The notes under the pieces: model-generated
The model's database searches: none
The model's input: only the letters and a program-made list of their open reading frames with translations
What the model was told of the DNA's origin: nothing
Made by a program: the position numbers and the translations under genes
In this document: one piece after another, positions 27,501 through 36,215 of the stretch
Layout of the letters: every line of letters starts with the position of its first letter
How positions within the stretch are numbered: position 1 is the first letter of the stretch
Origin: Leptolyngbya sp. NIES-3755
GTDB taxonomy: Bacteria; Cyanobacteriota; Cyanobacteriia; Leptolyngbyales; Leptolyngbyaceae
Reading direction: 5' to 3'
NCBI GenBank assembly: GCA_001548435.1
Contig: AP017308.1
Span: forward strand, 4,597,030 to 4,661,029
Length of the DNA: 64,000 bases

Positions 27501-27922
27501 TGATTCCCCTTCTTGAAAAACTGCTTCAGAATCTCTCCAGGTGGACGATCCCAAGTATCAATATGGTGATTGATCAAGCCTTCAGAATTGAGACTGTAAG
27601 TAGAAGTGCCATTAAAAAGAAGTTTCGCTTTCCAAGGGACTCTCAGCGTTCCACGAACTGTCCAGTCTGCCAAAATCGTCGCGTCATCTTTGGGATAAAC
27701 CTGATGCAAATCGAAGAATAGTTCCGTGAAAAAGAGCTTGCCGTGGAAACGCAATGTCCAGAAAATGATTCTGTAATTAAACTTCCACTTAAACGTATTG
27801 ACCGGATCTTTGAAGAAAATATCTGAACTGTAGATGTCGTAGGTAATGTCTTTCTCAAACAAAGTCGGAAGATCCTGTTTGAGGGTGTGAATGATCTCGT
27901 CAATGCGTTCTTGTTCAATCAT
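27497..27922 (-). CDS. DUF2358 (NTF2-like) protein
   Basis: The 141-residue protein matches DUF2358, found in cyanobacteria and plastids: IIHTLKQDLPTLFEKDITYD, YSSDIFFKDPVNTFKW, and WTVRGTLRVPWKAKLLFNGT. The fold is probably NTF2-like. Function is unknown; plant homologues are plastid-targeted. Overlaps the start-side neighbour (MBL protein) by 8 bp, so the two minus-strand genes are likely one transcript. Confidence 0.8.
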   Translation of the reverse strand: MIEQERIDEIIHTLKQDLPTLFEKDITYDIYSSDIFFKDPVNTFKWKFNYRIIFWTLRFHGKLFFTELFFDLHQVYPKDDATILADWTVRGTLRVPWKAKLLFNGTSTYSLNSEGLINHHIDTWDRPPGEILKQFFKKGNH

Positions 27923-28811
27923 CCCAATCGCCTGTGTCTTGATTTAGCCCCATCCAATTTAGGCATTGTTGCATTGCTTGGTGCATCGTCTCAAGATCTG
28001 CGTGGTAGCGCCGTCCATGTCCGGGTAGCACCCACTCGAAATCGTAGTGGCTTAAGTGTTGCATCGATCGCTTTAATTCATCCCAAGAGTACCAGCAAGC
28101 TTCTCGAAATCCGACGAGATGATTCTGTCGTGATGACCAAGCGAGATGATCACCTGAAAAAAGAAATCGATTTTTGTACAGTAAAACGGTGTGTCCTTTG
28201 GTATGACCGGGAACGGGAATGATTAGCAATTCTGGATCGAGTTGAGTTGGATCAGTGCCAGTGAGTTTAATTTCAACGCCTTGAGTACTGCGGGTGATTT
28301 CATCGGAATGCAGAATGCGATCGCATCCAAAATGATCTCGAAATTTCTGATGATCGGCAACATCATCGCGATGAGTGAGATACAGATAACGAATTCCACC
28401 CATTGCTTCTAATCGTTTGACCAACGGCGGTGCGAATCGAGGTGAATCCACTAAGATATTACCTTCGGGACGCTGAATCAAATAACTTGCAGCCCCAAAA
28501 GAATTCTCAGCATGATAGCCGCAGTGATACACATTTTCAGCAACTAGGATTGGGAAGCTTTCTTGAGCGAGTTTGATATCTTTCGGCTTTTCGATTGTTC
28601 CGATCGAGGAAGTCGGACAAGCCAATAAAGCCTGCATTGCACGTAATCGTTCCGATTCGGTTTCGGGTTGGTGAAATACGATCGATTGACTGCCTTCGCG
28701 TGAGAAAACCTCTGGAGTCATCCAGCGACAGGTATCACAATCAATGCAAGAGCGATCGACATAAAAATCACCGTTAACATTTTGAGTGCGACGATCAGCT
28801 AAGTGAGCCAT
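27915..28811 (-). CDS. ferredoxin-domain MBL-fold hydrolase
   Basis: The 298-residue protein combines an N-terminal [4Fe-4S] ferredoxin-like segment (RSCIDCDTCRWMTPEVF, with a distal LLACPTSSIG) and a C-terminal metallo-beta-lactamase fold (LTHRDDVADHQKFRDHFG, PVPGHTKGHTVLLYKNRFLF SGDHLAW in two parts, VLPGHGRRYH). The HxxDDxADH motif is a variant of the canonical HxHxDH. This arrangement is common in cyanobacteria and plants, but the substrate is unknown. The ATG at 28811 is preferred to one 30 bp upstream. Confidence 0.75.
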   Translation of the reverse strand: MAHLADRRTQNVNGDFYVDRSCIDCDTCRWMTPEVFSREGSQSIVFHQPETESERLRAMQALLACPTSSIGTIEKPKDIKLAQESFPILVAENVYHCGYHAENSFGAASYLIQRPEGNILVDSPRFAPPLVKRLEAMGGIRYLYLTHRDDVADHQKFRDHFGCDRILHSDEITRSTQGVEIKLTGTDPTQLDPELLIIPVPGHTKGHTVLLYKNRFLFSGDHLAWSSRQNHLVGFREACWYSWDELKRSMQHLSHYDFEWVLPGHGRRYHADLETMHQAMQQCLNWMGLNQDTGDWDD

Positions 28812-28856
28812 AGTAGACTCCAGAAACAGTAGCTTGATCATAGCGTTTCGATTTTA

Positions 28857-28928
28857 TGGGTCGCCCGGGATTCGAACCCGAGACCAATCGGTTAAAAGCC
28901 GAATGCTCTACCGCTGAGCTAGCGACCC
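28857..28928 (-). tRNA. trnK: tRNA-Lys (anticodon TTT)
   Basis: The minus strand reads GGGTCGC for the 5' acceptor strand, closing with GCGACCC and discriminator A. A D-arm (GCTC..GAGC), an anticodon loop CTTTTAA with TTT at positions 34-36 and a T-arm GGGTTCGAATCCC are present. The first anticodon-stem pair looks like a T-T mismatch; otherwise the cloverleaf is complete at 72 nt. No CCA is encoded. It sits between the MBL gene and a coiled-coil gene. Confidence 0.95.
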
Positions 28929-29047
28929 GCATTGGTGTCATCACCTTGGTTAATATAACACAGCCTATTGCAGAATTCCAAACAAAACTTCAACTTTTTC
29001 GTGCGATCGCTAAGGAAATTCTTCAAAACCCTAGCGATCGCTCAAAC

Positions 29048-29743
29048 TTATTGAGGTTTACGATCGATCTGCGATTTCGGCATCGGTTTCGGAGCCGTTT
29101 GGGGCTGATTAATTTGAAGCTGGGCGCGTCCATTCCGCACGATTCGCAGCATTTCGCTCATCTGAGCTTCCATATCACGCAAGACTTTATCCGCGTATTC
29201 GTCCGCACCGTTTTGGACATCTTCACTTTCTTCGATCGCCAATCGTCGCATTTCCTCTAAATCTTTCTGTGCCTGTCTTCGCATCTGTTCGATCTGTGCC
29301 ATCGTCTGCTGCTGAATGACCTCGCACTCCTGCTGTACCGAATTGCGAATCTGCTGCGCCTCTTGTTCAGCCCGTTGAATAATTCCCGTTTCATTCAACA
29401 TCTGAGCCGCTCGTCGTTCCGCCTCTTCGACCATTTCCTGAGCGTACTGTTCCGCCTGATCGAGAATTTCGTCACGATGTTGGGCAATTTCCATCGCTTC
29501 GTGAAATGCCTCTGGCAGACTCAAACGCACCAAATCCAACTGATCGAGAAACTGTTCCTCATCGATCATCGTCCGGCGAGACAGCGGAATTCTGGGGCTA
29601 TCGAGAATCATCTCCTCTAGCCGATTGAGTTCCCGCTGAATATCGAGACTGCCTACTCGTTGCACGTCTCTGGGAGCGTCGTGGCGACGATCGTTTGAGG
29701 TGAATCCTTCGGGAGTGATACTGGGTGAGTCTTGGCGTAGCAT
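29048..29743 (-). CDS. coiled-coil protein of DivIVA-like pattern
   Basis: A 231-residue, strongly helical protein with heptad-like Glu/Gln/Ala repeats ([19 protein letters not shown], then [20 protein letters not shown]) between a 60-residue N-terminal part and a short Pro-rich end. Layout and gene order after coaD match a conserved cyanobacterial coiled-coil family sometimes annotated as DivIVA-like or F-ATPase b-like; direct cell-division function is unproven. The start at 29743 overlaps coaD by 91 bp; an alternative GTG at 29665 would leave only a 13-bp overlap. Confidence 0.65.
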   Translation of the reverse strand: MLRQDSPSITPEGFTSNDRRHDAPRDVQRVGSLDIQRELNRLEEMILDSPRIPLSRRTMIDEEQFLDQLDLVRLSLPEAFHEAMEIAQHRDEILDQAEQYAQEMVEEAERRAAQMLNETGIIQRAEQEAQQIRNSVQQECEVIQQQTMAQIEQMRRQAQKDLEEMRRLAIEESEDVQNGADEYADKVLRDMEAQMSEMLRIVRNGRAQLQINQPQTAPKPMPKSQIDRKPQ

Positions 29744-30204
29744 CGGTAAATATCTTCGGCGACGTGGGTGGGCACTAGGTGATCGATCGAGCCGCCAAAA
29801 CGGGCGATTTCTTTGACCACACTGCTGCTGAGGAAGCTGAACTCGTTCGAGGTCGCGAGGAACACGGTCTCGATTTGAGTGGCGATCGTTTTATTGGTGT
29901 GTGCCATCTGGAGTTCCATTTCAAAGTCTGAAACTGCCCGTAAGCCGCGAATCAGGGCGGAAGCTCCCTGCATCTGAGCATAAGTGACGGTGAGTCCTTC
30001 AAAACTGTCGGCTTCGACGTTGGGTAGATGCTGAGCGGCAATTCGGATTTGATCGAGTCGCTGCTGAACGCTGAAGAGCGGCGTTTTGTTCGGATTCCGC
30101 AACACAGCGACGATGACGCGATCAAACAAGTGAGCACCTCGTTTAATAATATCGAGATGTCCGTAGGTTATCGGGTCAAAGCTGCCGGGGTAGATGGCAA
30201 TCAC
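29653..30204 (-). CDS. coaD: phosphopantetheine adenylyltransferase
   Basis: The 183-residue enzyme begins [20 protein letters not shown], with the nucleotide-binding TxGH motif, and has [20 protein letters not shown] and [13 protein letters not shown] (variant of the ISSTxVR motif). It transfers AMP from ATP to 4'-phosphopantetheine in coenzyme A synthesis. Its C-terminus is about 20 residues longer than the usual 160-residue enzymes and lies over the start of the coiled-coil gene. Confidence 0.95.
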   Translation of the reverse strand: MIAIYPGSFDPITYGHLDIIKRGAHLFDRVIVAVLRNPNKTPLFSVQQRLDQIRIAAQHLPNVEADSFEGLTVTYAQMQGASALIRGLRAVSDFEMELQMAHTNKTIATQIETVFLATSNEFSFLSSSVVKEIARFGGSIDHLVPTHVAEDIYRCYAKTHPVSLPKDSPQTIVATTLPETCNE

Positions 30205-30308
30205 GAGAAAAAATCAGTGTCCGCACTGAGGGCAATAAAACGAATCTCCTTACTTTACCCTGTAGTAAAAAGTTTGAGCGTTTAAATTTGGAAGATTTTT
30301 CTTGATGG

Positions 30309-31481
30309 TTATTGTTGCGATAATCGTTTAACGGCTTCACCGCCTAATAACTGATGAGTTTCACGCAGGAGTTCGGGAATACGATCGGCAAATGGACTTT
30401 GAGATAAATAAGGACGAATCTCTTCAATATCGATCTGATTGACTCGCGCTCCTGGAAACCAGTGATCAGCTTGTCCGAGTAGGTTGTACCGCATCTTGGC
30501 ATAGTCCACGAGATCGTAAGCGATCGCTAAATTTCGCAACCAGAGAACGGCGTGAAGATTCAAGCGTCCAGGGGTTTCGTCAACGGTGGGTAATCCGGTT
30601 TGCCAGTTTTTGATCCAATCCGCTCCTAATCGCTGGATCGCGGCTTGCTCTAATCGATCGAGGATTGGCGGCAAAATTTCATCGGCTCGATCGAGCAATT
30701 CTAAAGTTTTCAAATGCTCATCAAAATCGCTCGGTCTAGCGGCTCCGACACTGAGCGTATGAACTTGAGGATGACTCAGACAGAATAGATTGTTGAATAC
30801 GATCGGGGAGAGCGGCGCACACAAATCGACTAAGCGTTTGGGCGGATCATAGAGGTTTCCACCTTTATTAGAGGGACTGATGATGAAGACACCCATATCG
30901 CGATCGTGAGCGGTTTCGATCGCTTTCCAATTCTGCTGATTGATGTAGTACCAATGTAGATTGACGTAATCGAATTGGTTTGTCTCGATTGCTTTGACAA
31001 TAATTTCAGTCGATCCATGAGTGGAGAAGCCAACAGATCGAACTTTTCCTTGATCTTGAAGTTTCCGCACGACTTCTAGACATCGAAGGGCATCGCTTAA
31101 TGTTTCCTCGTTGTTGATTCCATGTAGCCCTAGAAGATCGACGTAATCTAATTTCAGATAGCTAAGTGATTTCTCAAACGTTTTCTGAAAGGCTTTCGGG
31201 TCTGCCATTGGCACAATTTTGGTTTGAGAAATTAGCTTTTCGCGGGGCAGTTTTGGCAGAATTTCACCGAGCTGCATTTCTGAAGAGCCGTATCCTCTTG
31301 CCGTTTCGATGTGATGAATGCCTAAATCAAATGCCCGTCGGATCGTTGCTTCTAGATTGGCTTGATTGTCCAGGGGCACTTCGCCACGGGGAACATCTTG
31401 CCACTTGAATTGATACCGCATTCCTCCGCAGGAAAAAACGGGCATCTGAAGTTCGGTGCGTCCAAAACGTCGGTACAACAT
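30309..31481 (-). CDS. aldo/keto reductase
   Basis: The 390-residue enzyme carries the AKR N-terminal LGRT-type motif (FGRTELQMPVFSCGGMRYQF), HHIETARGYGSSE with the catalytic Tyr, the catalytic Lys in SQTKIVP, LGLHGINNEE with the catalytic His and FSTHGSTEII. A C-terminal extension of about 90 residues follows the barrel. The conserved acidic residue of the tetrad seems to be Glu (IETA) rather than Asp (DTA), which some bacterial members share. Substrate unknown. Confidence 0.85.
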   Translation of the reverse strand: MLYRRFGRTELQMPVFSCGGMRYQFKWQDVPRGEVPLDNQANLEATIRRAFDLGIHHIETARGYGSSEMQLGEILPKLPREKLISQTKIVPMADPKAFQKTFEKSLSYLKLDYVDLLGLHGINNEETLSDALRCLEVVRKLQDQGKVRSVGFSTHGSTEIIVKAIETNQFDYVNLHWYYINQQNWKAIETAHDRDMGVFIISPSNKGGNLYDPPKRLVDLCAPLSPIVFNNLFCLSHPQVHTLSVGAARPSDFDEHLKTLELLDRADEILPPILDRLEQAAIQRLGADWIKNWQTGLPTVDETPGRLNLHAVLWLRNLAIAYDLVDYAKMRYNLLGQADHWFPGARVNQIDIEEIRPYLSQSPFADRIPELLRETHQLLGGEAVKRLSQQ

Positions 31482-31534
31482 GAGCGATCGCGTAAAAAGT
31501 GAAGGTCAGACCTATCCTAACGGCTTCGCTGAAA

Positions 31535-32179
31535 TTACCGCACGTCTGCCGATCGGGCAGGGACAGTCGGCTGTGTAATCGAAATTCGTAAATCTTGAGG
31601 GAATGCAGGCTGCATCTGTGCAACTCGCTTCCGGGAAGATTCGACTAGGACTAAGACATCTCGACTCGAAACGTTCACCGCTGCGGGAATATTCACGGGT
31701 TTCTTCGTGGCTTGGCGAGTGGGTTTTCTTCCACCTGATCCAGAAGCTAATAGCTTCGCTTGATGGTCTAAGCGAGTTTTAATTGTTGATAGTTCGCGAG
31801 TCGATCGATAAAGTGAACAGTAAACTTGAACTTGCTCTAAAGTCGCGCTATCTGTTCCAGCGATTTCGCCTAATCCTGGTGGGGGTGAGCAGAGCAATTC
31901 GGGTTCGGGATAGTTCGATTTGAGAAAGCGATCGACTGAGGAAGTATAGAGTAAAACTTGCCCACCTAAAGTTCTAAGGCGTTTTGCTTCGGGCTTTTGT
32001 GTCGATCGTTCTAAGCGCTCTAGTAATGTGACCTGTTCTTTTGTTAGGTTGTGGGCTGCTAACCAATACGATCGAGTGGCTTCATCAATTTGAGAATTCG
32101 ATCGAGTACTTGCAGTGACGATCGTTGAACCTAATAATCCTGCAACCAAAGCCAACCCTGTCCAGAAAAATCGCCGCAT
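31535..32179 (-). CDS. secreted hypothetical protein, 214 aa
   Basis: The ATG at 32179 gives a signal peptide (MRRFFWTGLALVAGLLGSTI) cleaved near TASTRS; an ATG 18 bp upstream lies before this and is less likely. The mature part has a helical YWLAAHNLTKEQVTLLERLE segment and a cysteine pair (LLCSPPPGLG, VQVYCSLYRS) that could form a disulfide, with a Lys/Pro-rich C-terminal region. Probably periplasmic; family not recognised. Confidence 0.65.
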   Translation of the reverse strand: MRRFFWTGLALVAGLLGSTIVTASTRSNSQIDEATRSYWLAAHNLTKEQVTLLERLERSTQKPEAKRLRTLGGQVLLYTSSVDRFLKSNYPEPELLCSPPPGLGEIAGTDSATLEQVQVYCSLYRSTRELSTIKTRLDHQAKLLASGSGGRKPTRQATKKPVNIPAAVNVSSRDVLVLVESSRKRVAQMQPAFPQDLRISITQPTVPARSADVR

Positions 32180-32406
32180 GTATTTACATCCATTCACAAG
32201 TCACACTGGCTGATTTTCTCCGGTTTAGTTGAATAATTCAACCCTGCTAAAATGCACCCGTGCACACACTTGATAGTTATGAAGTTTCTAGTAGCAATCG
32301 TAATGATTTCCAAAAAGCATCCAGATTTCCAAACTTTCGTATGAACTTCATCAGGAAGACAAGTCGATCGCATAGACTCTAAATTGGAGCATCGTTCGAG
32401 CTTGAA

Positions 32407-33084
32407 ATGTATACATACGCTTTCTTCAAAACGCCGAAGACACCGCTGCAACTGACTGAGGGGATTGCTGGAAATCTAGCGATCGTGGAGGCTGATCGGT
32501 TGTCTGCATTGGTGGAACTGGATTTAGAATTTGAAGCGATCGAGAATGATGATACTCAACTCGTGCAGGCAGTTTTGACGCACGATCGAGTGATTTGTGA
32601 TTTGTTTTGGCAAGTGACGATTCTACCGCTACGATTCGGAACGCAATTTTTGTCGCACGATCGTTTAGTGGCTCATTTAGAAGAGAATCGGGCTAAGTAT
32701 TTGGACAAGCTGAATCAACTGGAAGGAAAAGCAGAATATCGGTTGAAATTAACCCCGATCGAGCTTGAATTGCCTGCGAGTCCTGAAACGAATGGCAGCA
32801 TGAAAGGGCGCGATTATTTCCAGGCGAAAAAGCAGCAGTTTCAAGCTCACATTGACCAGAAAGATCAACAACTGCAAGAATTCCATCAAATCTTGTCAGA
32901 GATCGAGCAAGTTTACCCTGATACAAAATTGAAACCCGGATCAGATGGAACTGAGAAACTATATTTGCTAATTGATAAACAGGAAGAAATGACACTGTAT
33001 CAACATCTGAATGAATGGCAAAACCAATATCCGCATTGGGAACTGGGATTGGGAGAAGCATTACCGCCGTATCACTTTGTTTAA
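32407..33084 (+). CDS. GvpF/GvpL-type gas-vesicle protein, orphan
   Basis: The 225-residue protein matches the GvpL/GvpF family: MYTYAFFKTPKTPLQ, the central DRVICDLFWQVTILPLRFGT QFLSHDRLVAHL block (two parts) with the family's PLRFGT signature, and the C-terminal lipoate/ferredoxin-like repeat ending LGLGEALPPYHFV. GvpF and GvpL are minor gas-vesicle proteins needed for assembly. No gvpA, gvpC, gvpN or gvpJ gene is in the window, so this copy either serves a distant cluster or has another role. The convergent zinc-ribbon gene starts 2 bp beyond its stop. Confidence 0.85.
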   Translation: MYTYAFFKTPKTPLQLTEGIAGNLAIVEADRLSALVELDLEFEAIENDDTQLVQAVLTHDRVICDLFWQVTILPLRFGTQFLSHDRLVAHLEENRAKYLDKLNQLEGKAEYRLKLTPIELELPASPETNGSMKGRDYFQAKKQQFQAHIDQKDQQLQEFHQILSEIEQVYPDTKLKPGSDGTEKLYLLIDKQEEMTLYQHLNEWQNQYPHWELGLGEALPPYHFV

Positions 33085-33086
33085 TA

Positions 33087-33437
33087 CTATCGACGCGATA
33101 ATGCCAATCCGAAACTTAATACAATAAGCATCACGAGCGCGATCCACCCTGCATTACGACGCATCCAAACGCCTGGAGAAGTTTCGTAACGCTGTGGAGT
33201 ACTCACGATCGGAATCGTGACATTGTGATACATCGTACATTCTCGTGCATCGGGTCGCTGTGGATAATTGCAGGTGTCATCCGCATCATAGATACAAGAT
33301 TTGCACAATGGTTCCTCTCCGGTCGATCGATGTAACACGATACCCGGATGACCATGAGCCTTGAGCGGAGTTCGACAGCGCGGACATGCGATCGCAGTTG
33401 AGAGAATCGATTGACCACAGCGAGGACAGTTCAGCAT
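33087..33437 (-). CDS. zinc-ribbon membrane protein, 116 aa
   Basis: The N-terminus has a C4 zinc ribbon (CPRCGQ...CPRCRT), followed by a second cysteine-rich section (EEPLCKSCIYDADDTCNYPQ) and a C-terminal transmembrane helix (WIALVMLIVLSFGLALSRR). The ribbons lie on the cytoplasmic or lumenal side; function is unknown. It follows the TIGR03792 gene by 2 bp, so the two are co-transcribed on the minus strand. Confidence 0.7.
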   Translation of the reverse strand: MLNCPRCGQSILSTAIACPRCRTPLKAHGHPGIVLHRSTGEEPLCKSCIYDADDTCNYPQRPDARECTMYHNVTIPIVSTPQRYETSPGVWMRRNAGWIALVMLIVLSFGLALSRR

Positions 33438-33439
33438 CG

Positions 33440-33748
33440 TTAACGGTTGCCAAATTTACGCACTTGATATTCGCCTTCTTCCACAAAGGGAAAGGATTGT
33501 CCCATCGCCTCAGTGAAACGTCGATCGGTGTCTTCGAGAACAGAGGCTGGAATGCTCTTCCAAGCGTCTTTCGTTTCCCAATAAATCACCATGATTAGAT
33601 CAGTTTCATCTTTAGGATTGAACCAGATCTCTTTACCAACATAGCCTGAATATTTTGAAAGTGTCGCTGTCCAAATTTCTGCATCTTTTTCGATATAAGT
33701 TTCGCGCAGTTCGATCGGGACTTTGACTTTCAGCCATTCGATAACCAT
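33440..33748 (-). CDS. TIGR03792-type ABM-fold protein
   Basis: The 102-residue protein (MVIEWLKVKVPIELRETYIE, FNPKDETDLIMVIYWETKDA) matches TIGR03792, a cyanobacterial family related to antibiotic-biosynthesis monooxygenase (ABM) dimers. No catalytic residue can be assigned. It is the first gene of a two-gene minus-strand unit with the zinc-ribbon gene. Confidence 0.75.
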   Translation of the reverse strand: MVIEWLKVKVPIELRETYIEKDAEIWTATLSKYSGYVGKEIWFNPKDETDLIMVIYWETKDAWKSIPASVLEDTDRRFTEAMGQSFPFVEEGEYQVRKFGNR

Positions 33749-33821
33749 AGTTTCTATCTGTAGAGGAATGACACAGTAATTGGGATTGATTAGCTTAAAG
33801 TTTAACGCTTCTGGATTGCTT

Positions 33822-34664
33822 ATGGTGACGCACTTAGGGAAGCAATGGAAAACTGAACTGACAGATATTGTTCGAGGTGCATCTGGTGGTTTTCTGTTTG
33901 GTATTCCGTTGCTTTATACGATGGAAGTTTGGTGGATTGGATCATACATCAGTCCACTCAGAATGTTATTCGCATTAGTATTTACATTTTTGATTGTCTT
34001 TCTATTGAATCAAGCGGCAGGATTTCGGAATGAGGACGGAGTTCGATCGAGTGATGCCTTAGAAGATACGATCGAGGCTTTAGCGATCGGCTTAGTGTGC
34101 AGTGGTGCAACTCTGATTTTGCTTAGAGAGATTAGTTTCGATGTTCCGCTCCGAGAAGCCCTTGGAAAGCTGATCTATGAAAGTGTGCCATTTACATTCG
34201 GAGTGGCGTTGGCGAATCAATTTTTAGGGAAAGATCAATCGCGATCGGGAGAACCTGAAAGTAAGAAAAATGCAACGCTTTCAGACATTTCAGCGACTTT
34301 GATTGGATCGCTTGTGATTGCATTTAACATTGCGCCAACTGATGAAGTTCCGATGTTAGCTTCGGCTGTGACTGGAGGATGGCTCTTAGCAATGATTCCA
34401 GCTTCATTGTTCGTGTCTTACTGCATTGTGTTTGCAGCAGGATTTACGAATCAACAACAGCGCTACCATCATCAAGGCGTGTTTCAGCGTCCAACGGGAG
34501 AAACGATCGCAGCTTATTTAGTGTCTCTGTTTGCTGCAATGTTGATGTTGATGTTTTTTCAAAAGCTGCATTTTGATGATCCTTGGCAGCTTTGGTTGAG
34601 ATATACGATTCTGCTTGGACTGCCTGCGACGGTTGGCGGTGCAGCGGGTCGATTAGCAGTTTAG
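33822..34664 (+). CDS. TIGR02587-family membrane protein
   Basis: The 280-residue product has seven or so hydrophobic segments (LLYTMEVWWIG, LFALVFTFLIVFLLNQAAG, LAIGLVCSGATLILLREI, and later SLFAAMLMLMFFQKL). The pattern matches TIGR02587, a family of integral membrane proteins usually found next to TIGR02588, as here. The ATG at 33822 is preferred to an in-frame start 42 bp upstream because of spacing and lack of conserved sequence. Transport function is a guess only. Confidence 0.8.
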   Translation: MVTHLGKQWKTELTDIVRGASGGFLFGIPLLYTMEVWWIGSYISPLRMLFALVFTFLIVFLLNQAAGFRNEDGVRSSDALEDTIEALAIGLVCSGATLILLREISFDVPLREALGKLIYESVPFTFGVALANQFLGKDQSRSGEPESKKNATLSDISATLIGSLVIAFNIAPTDEVPMLASAVTGGWLLAMIPASLFVSYCIVFAAGFTNQQQRYHHQGVFQRPTGETIAAYLVSLFAAMLMLMFFQKLHFDDPWQLWLRYTILLGLPATVGGAAGRLAV

Positions 34665-34673
34665 TGAGGAACT

Positions 34674-35060
34674 ATGGATAAAAGAAAACCTCGATCGCCA
34701 GCGGAATGGGTAACATTTGGCATTGCTTCAACGATCTTGAGCGCGATCGCTGGATTAGTTCTCTATGTTTGGGTGAGCGATCGATATGAACCTGCTGCGA
34801 TTTCAGTTGAACAGCGTGAAATTCGCGAAACGAATGGTAAGTTCTATGTGCCGTTTGAAGTAACCAACACCGGCGGCGAAACAGTAGAATCGGTGCAGAT
34901 TGTGGCGGAATTGAAAACAGGCGATCGTACTTTAGAATCTGGCGATCAACAGATTGATTTCTTGTCGCGGGGTGAGAAAGAAGAAGGTGCATTTGTATTC
35001 CAGCGCGATCCACGGCAAGGTAACTTGATTGTTCGAGTCGCAAGCTATAAAATCCCCTAG
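34674..35060 (+). CDS. TIGR02588-family protein
   Basis: The 128-residue protein has one N-terminal transmembrane helix (FGIASTILSAIAGLVLYVWV) and a periplasmic or lumenal beta-sandwich with YVPFEVTNTGGETVESVQIV, typical of TIGR02588. It starts 10 bp after the TIGR02587 stop, so the pair is an operon. Its TAG stop (35058-35060) directly meets the end of a TnpB element. Confidence 0.8.
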   Translation: MDKRKPRSPAEWVTFGIASTILSAIAGLVLYVWVSDRYEPAAISVEQREIRETNGKFYVPFEVTNTGGETVESVQIVAELKTGDRTLESGDQQIDFLSRGEKEEGAFVFQRDPRQGNLIVRVASYKIP

Positions 35061-35130
35061 TCAACTACCCCACCGTGAAGACGGTGGAGCTTGTCCCTAG
35101 CCGTGTTCGGCTGAAACAATAGGCGGATTG
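35061..35130 (-). ncRNA. predicted omega RNA end with hairpins
   Basis: On the minus strand the tail of tnpB runs into two hairpins: AGCCGAACACGGCT inside the coding end and CCACCGTCTTCACGGTGG at about 35070-35087. In TnpB systems the omega RNA is derived from this 3' end and its 3'-terminal 16-20 nt, lying outside the element, form the guide. Here the guide would be the minus-strand copy of 35041-35060, read into the end of the TIGR02588 gene. The RNA is inferred from position; its 5' end is unknown. Confidence 0.4.
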
Positions 35131-36215
35131 ACTGCCGCCCGGAGCTTGAGAAAATCTGCCCGAATATTCATCGCAGCGTTGTAATCCGCATGGCATTCAT
35201 ACCCACATTTCTTGCACCGAAATTCAGCTTGAGACGGACGATTCCCGCGCTCAATGTGTCCGCACTTGGAACACTTCTGACTGGTGTAGCGTGGGTCAAC
35301 AAATCCCACGTTGATGCCTCTCGCTTCAGCTTTGTAGGTTACGAATGCTTGGAATTGAGCAAAACTCCATCCATGCAGCCGTCGTCGTTGAGCCTTTCTC
35401 ATCTTGGCTCTGCCGCGAATATTCGTCAGGTCTTCAAAAACCAATGTTGCGCCTTTCTGTACCGATTGCACCAGTCGCTTACTCAGCACATGGTCGCAAT
35501 CTTTTCTGAAACGTCTCTGTCTGCCCGACAGCTTCTTGAGATGTCGTTTAGCGGACTTCGTGCCTTTAGATTGCAGTCTTCGGCGCAACTCGAATGTTCT
35601 ATCTTCGATCTCCTTCCAATGGTCAGAACCGTAGTAACTTCCTCTGCTATCGACCGCAGGCGAAGCAATTCCCAAGTCCACCCCAACCGTTTCATCGGTT
35701 GCATTGGTTTTTGGAGTTTCAGTCTCCATCACGATATGCAACCACCATCGTCCCTTGCGATCTTTGAGCAAGTCTGCACTGGTGTTTTTCCAGTTCAAAT
35801 ACTGCCGATAGTATTCAGCAACCTCAAAGGACAGTTTCACCCGTCCGTTGATGCCCAAAAGCGTCACTTCCGAGCGGTCAAACCAAACGGTGTAAGACCG
35901 AGCATCGTACCGAATGGGACAACGCTTAGAAGTTGGACAGCTCACCGTCTTACCTTTCTTCTTCAGGCTTTTTGCCGATTTCAAAGCTTCGGTCGCTTTG
36001 ACACGAGCAGCACAGACCAATTGAGACGGCAATTCAGTGAAGGCGCGATGGTCGTAGTAAGTGGCTTTATGCAACTCGACCCCGCTCGTCAAATCATTTT
36101 CCCATCCATGCTTGCACACGGCATTAAACGACCAAGTGTATTGCTTAATCGTTTGAGACAGCACTTGAGCCGTTTCGATGTCGGGTTGAAGTTGGATGCG
36201 AATCGTTCTTTGCAT
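35097..36215 (-). CDS. tnpB: TnpB RNA-guided endonuclease
   Basis: The 372-residue protein is full length. RuvC residues are D180 (VGVDLGIASP), E261 (VFEDLTNI) and D344 (HADYNAAMN), and the C4 zinc ribbon is C315/C318 and C334/C337 (CSKCGH...CKKCGY). TnpB is an omega-RNA-guided nuclease, ancestral to Cas12. The TAM specificity cannot be deduced. No tnpA is adjacent. The catalytic residues are all in place, so it could be functional. A large antisense open frame here is a shadow. Confidence 0.93.
   Translation of the reverse strand: MQRTIRIQLQPDIETAQVLSQTIKQYTWSFNAVCKHGWENDLTSGVELHKATYYDHRAFTELPSQLVCAARVKATEALKSAKSLKKKGKTVSCPTSKRCPIRYDARSYTVWFDRSEVTLLGINGRVKLSFEVAEYYRQYLNWKNTSADLLKDRKGRWWLHIVMETETPKTNATDETVGVDLGIASPAVDSRGSYYGSDHWKEIEDRTFELRRRLQSKGTKSAKRHLKKLSGRQRRFRKDCDHVLSKRLVQSVQKGATLVFEDLTNIRGRAKMRKAQRRRLHGWSFAQFQAFVTYKAEARGINVGFVDPRYTSQKCSKCGHIERGNRPSQAEFRCKKCGYECHADYNAAMNIRADFLKLRAAVNPPIVSAEHG

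Noticed and set aside
28857-28928. Integration of a genomic island at tRNA-Lys
   Set aside because: No integrase or repeated tRNA 3' end was seen near the gene; neighbours look like ordinary core genes.
32194-32451. 85-codon minus-strand frame upstream of the GvpF/L gene
   Set aside because: Overlaps the start of the GvpF/L gene, has no ribosome site and no recognisable motif.
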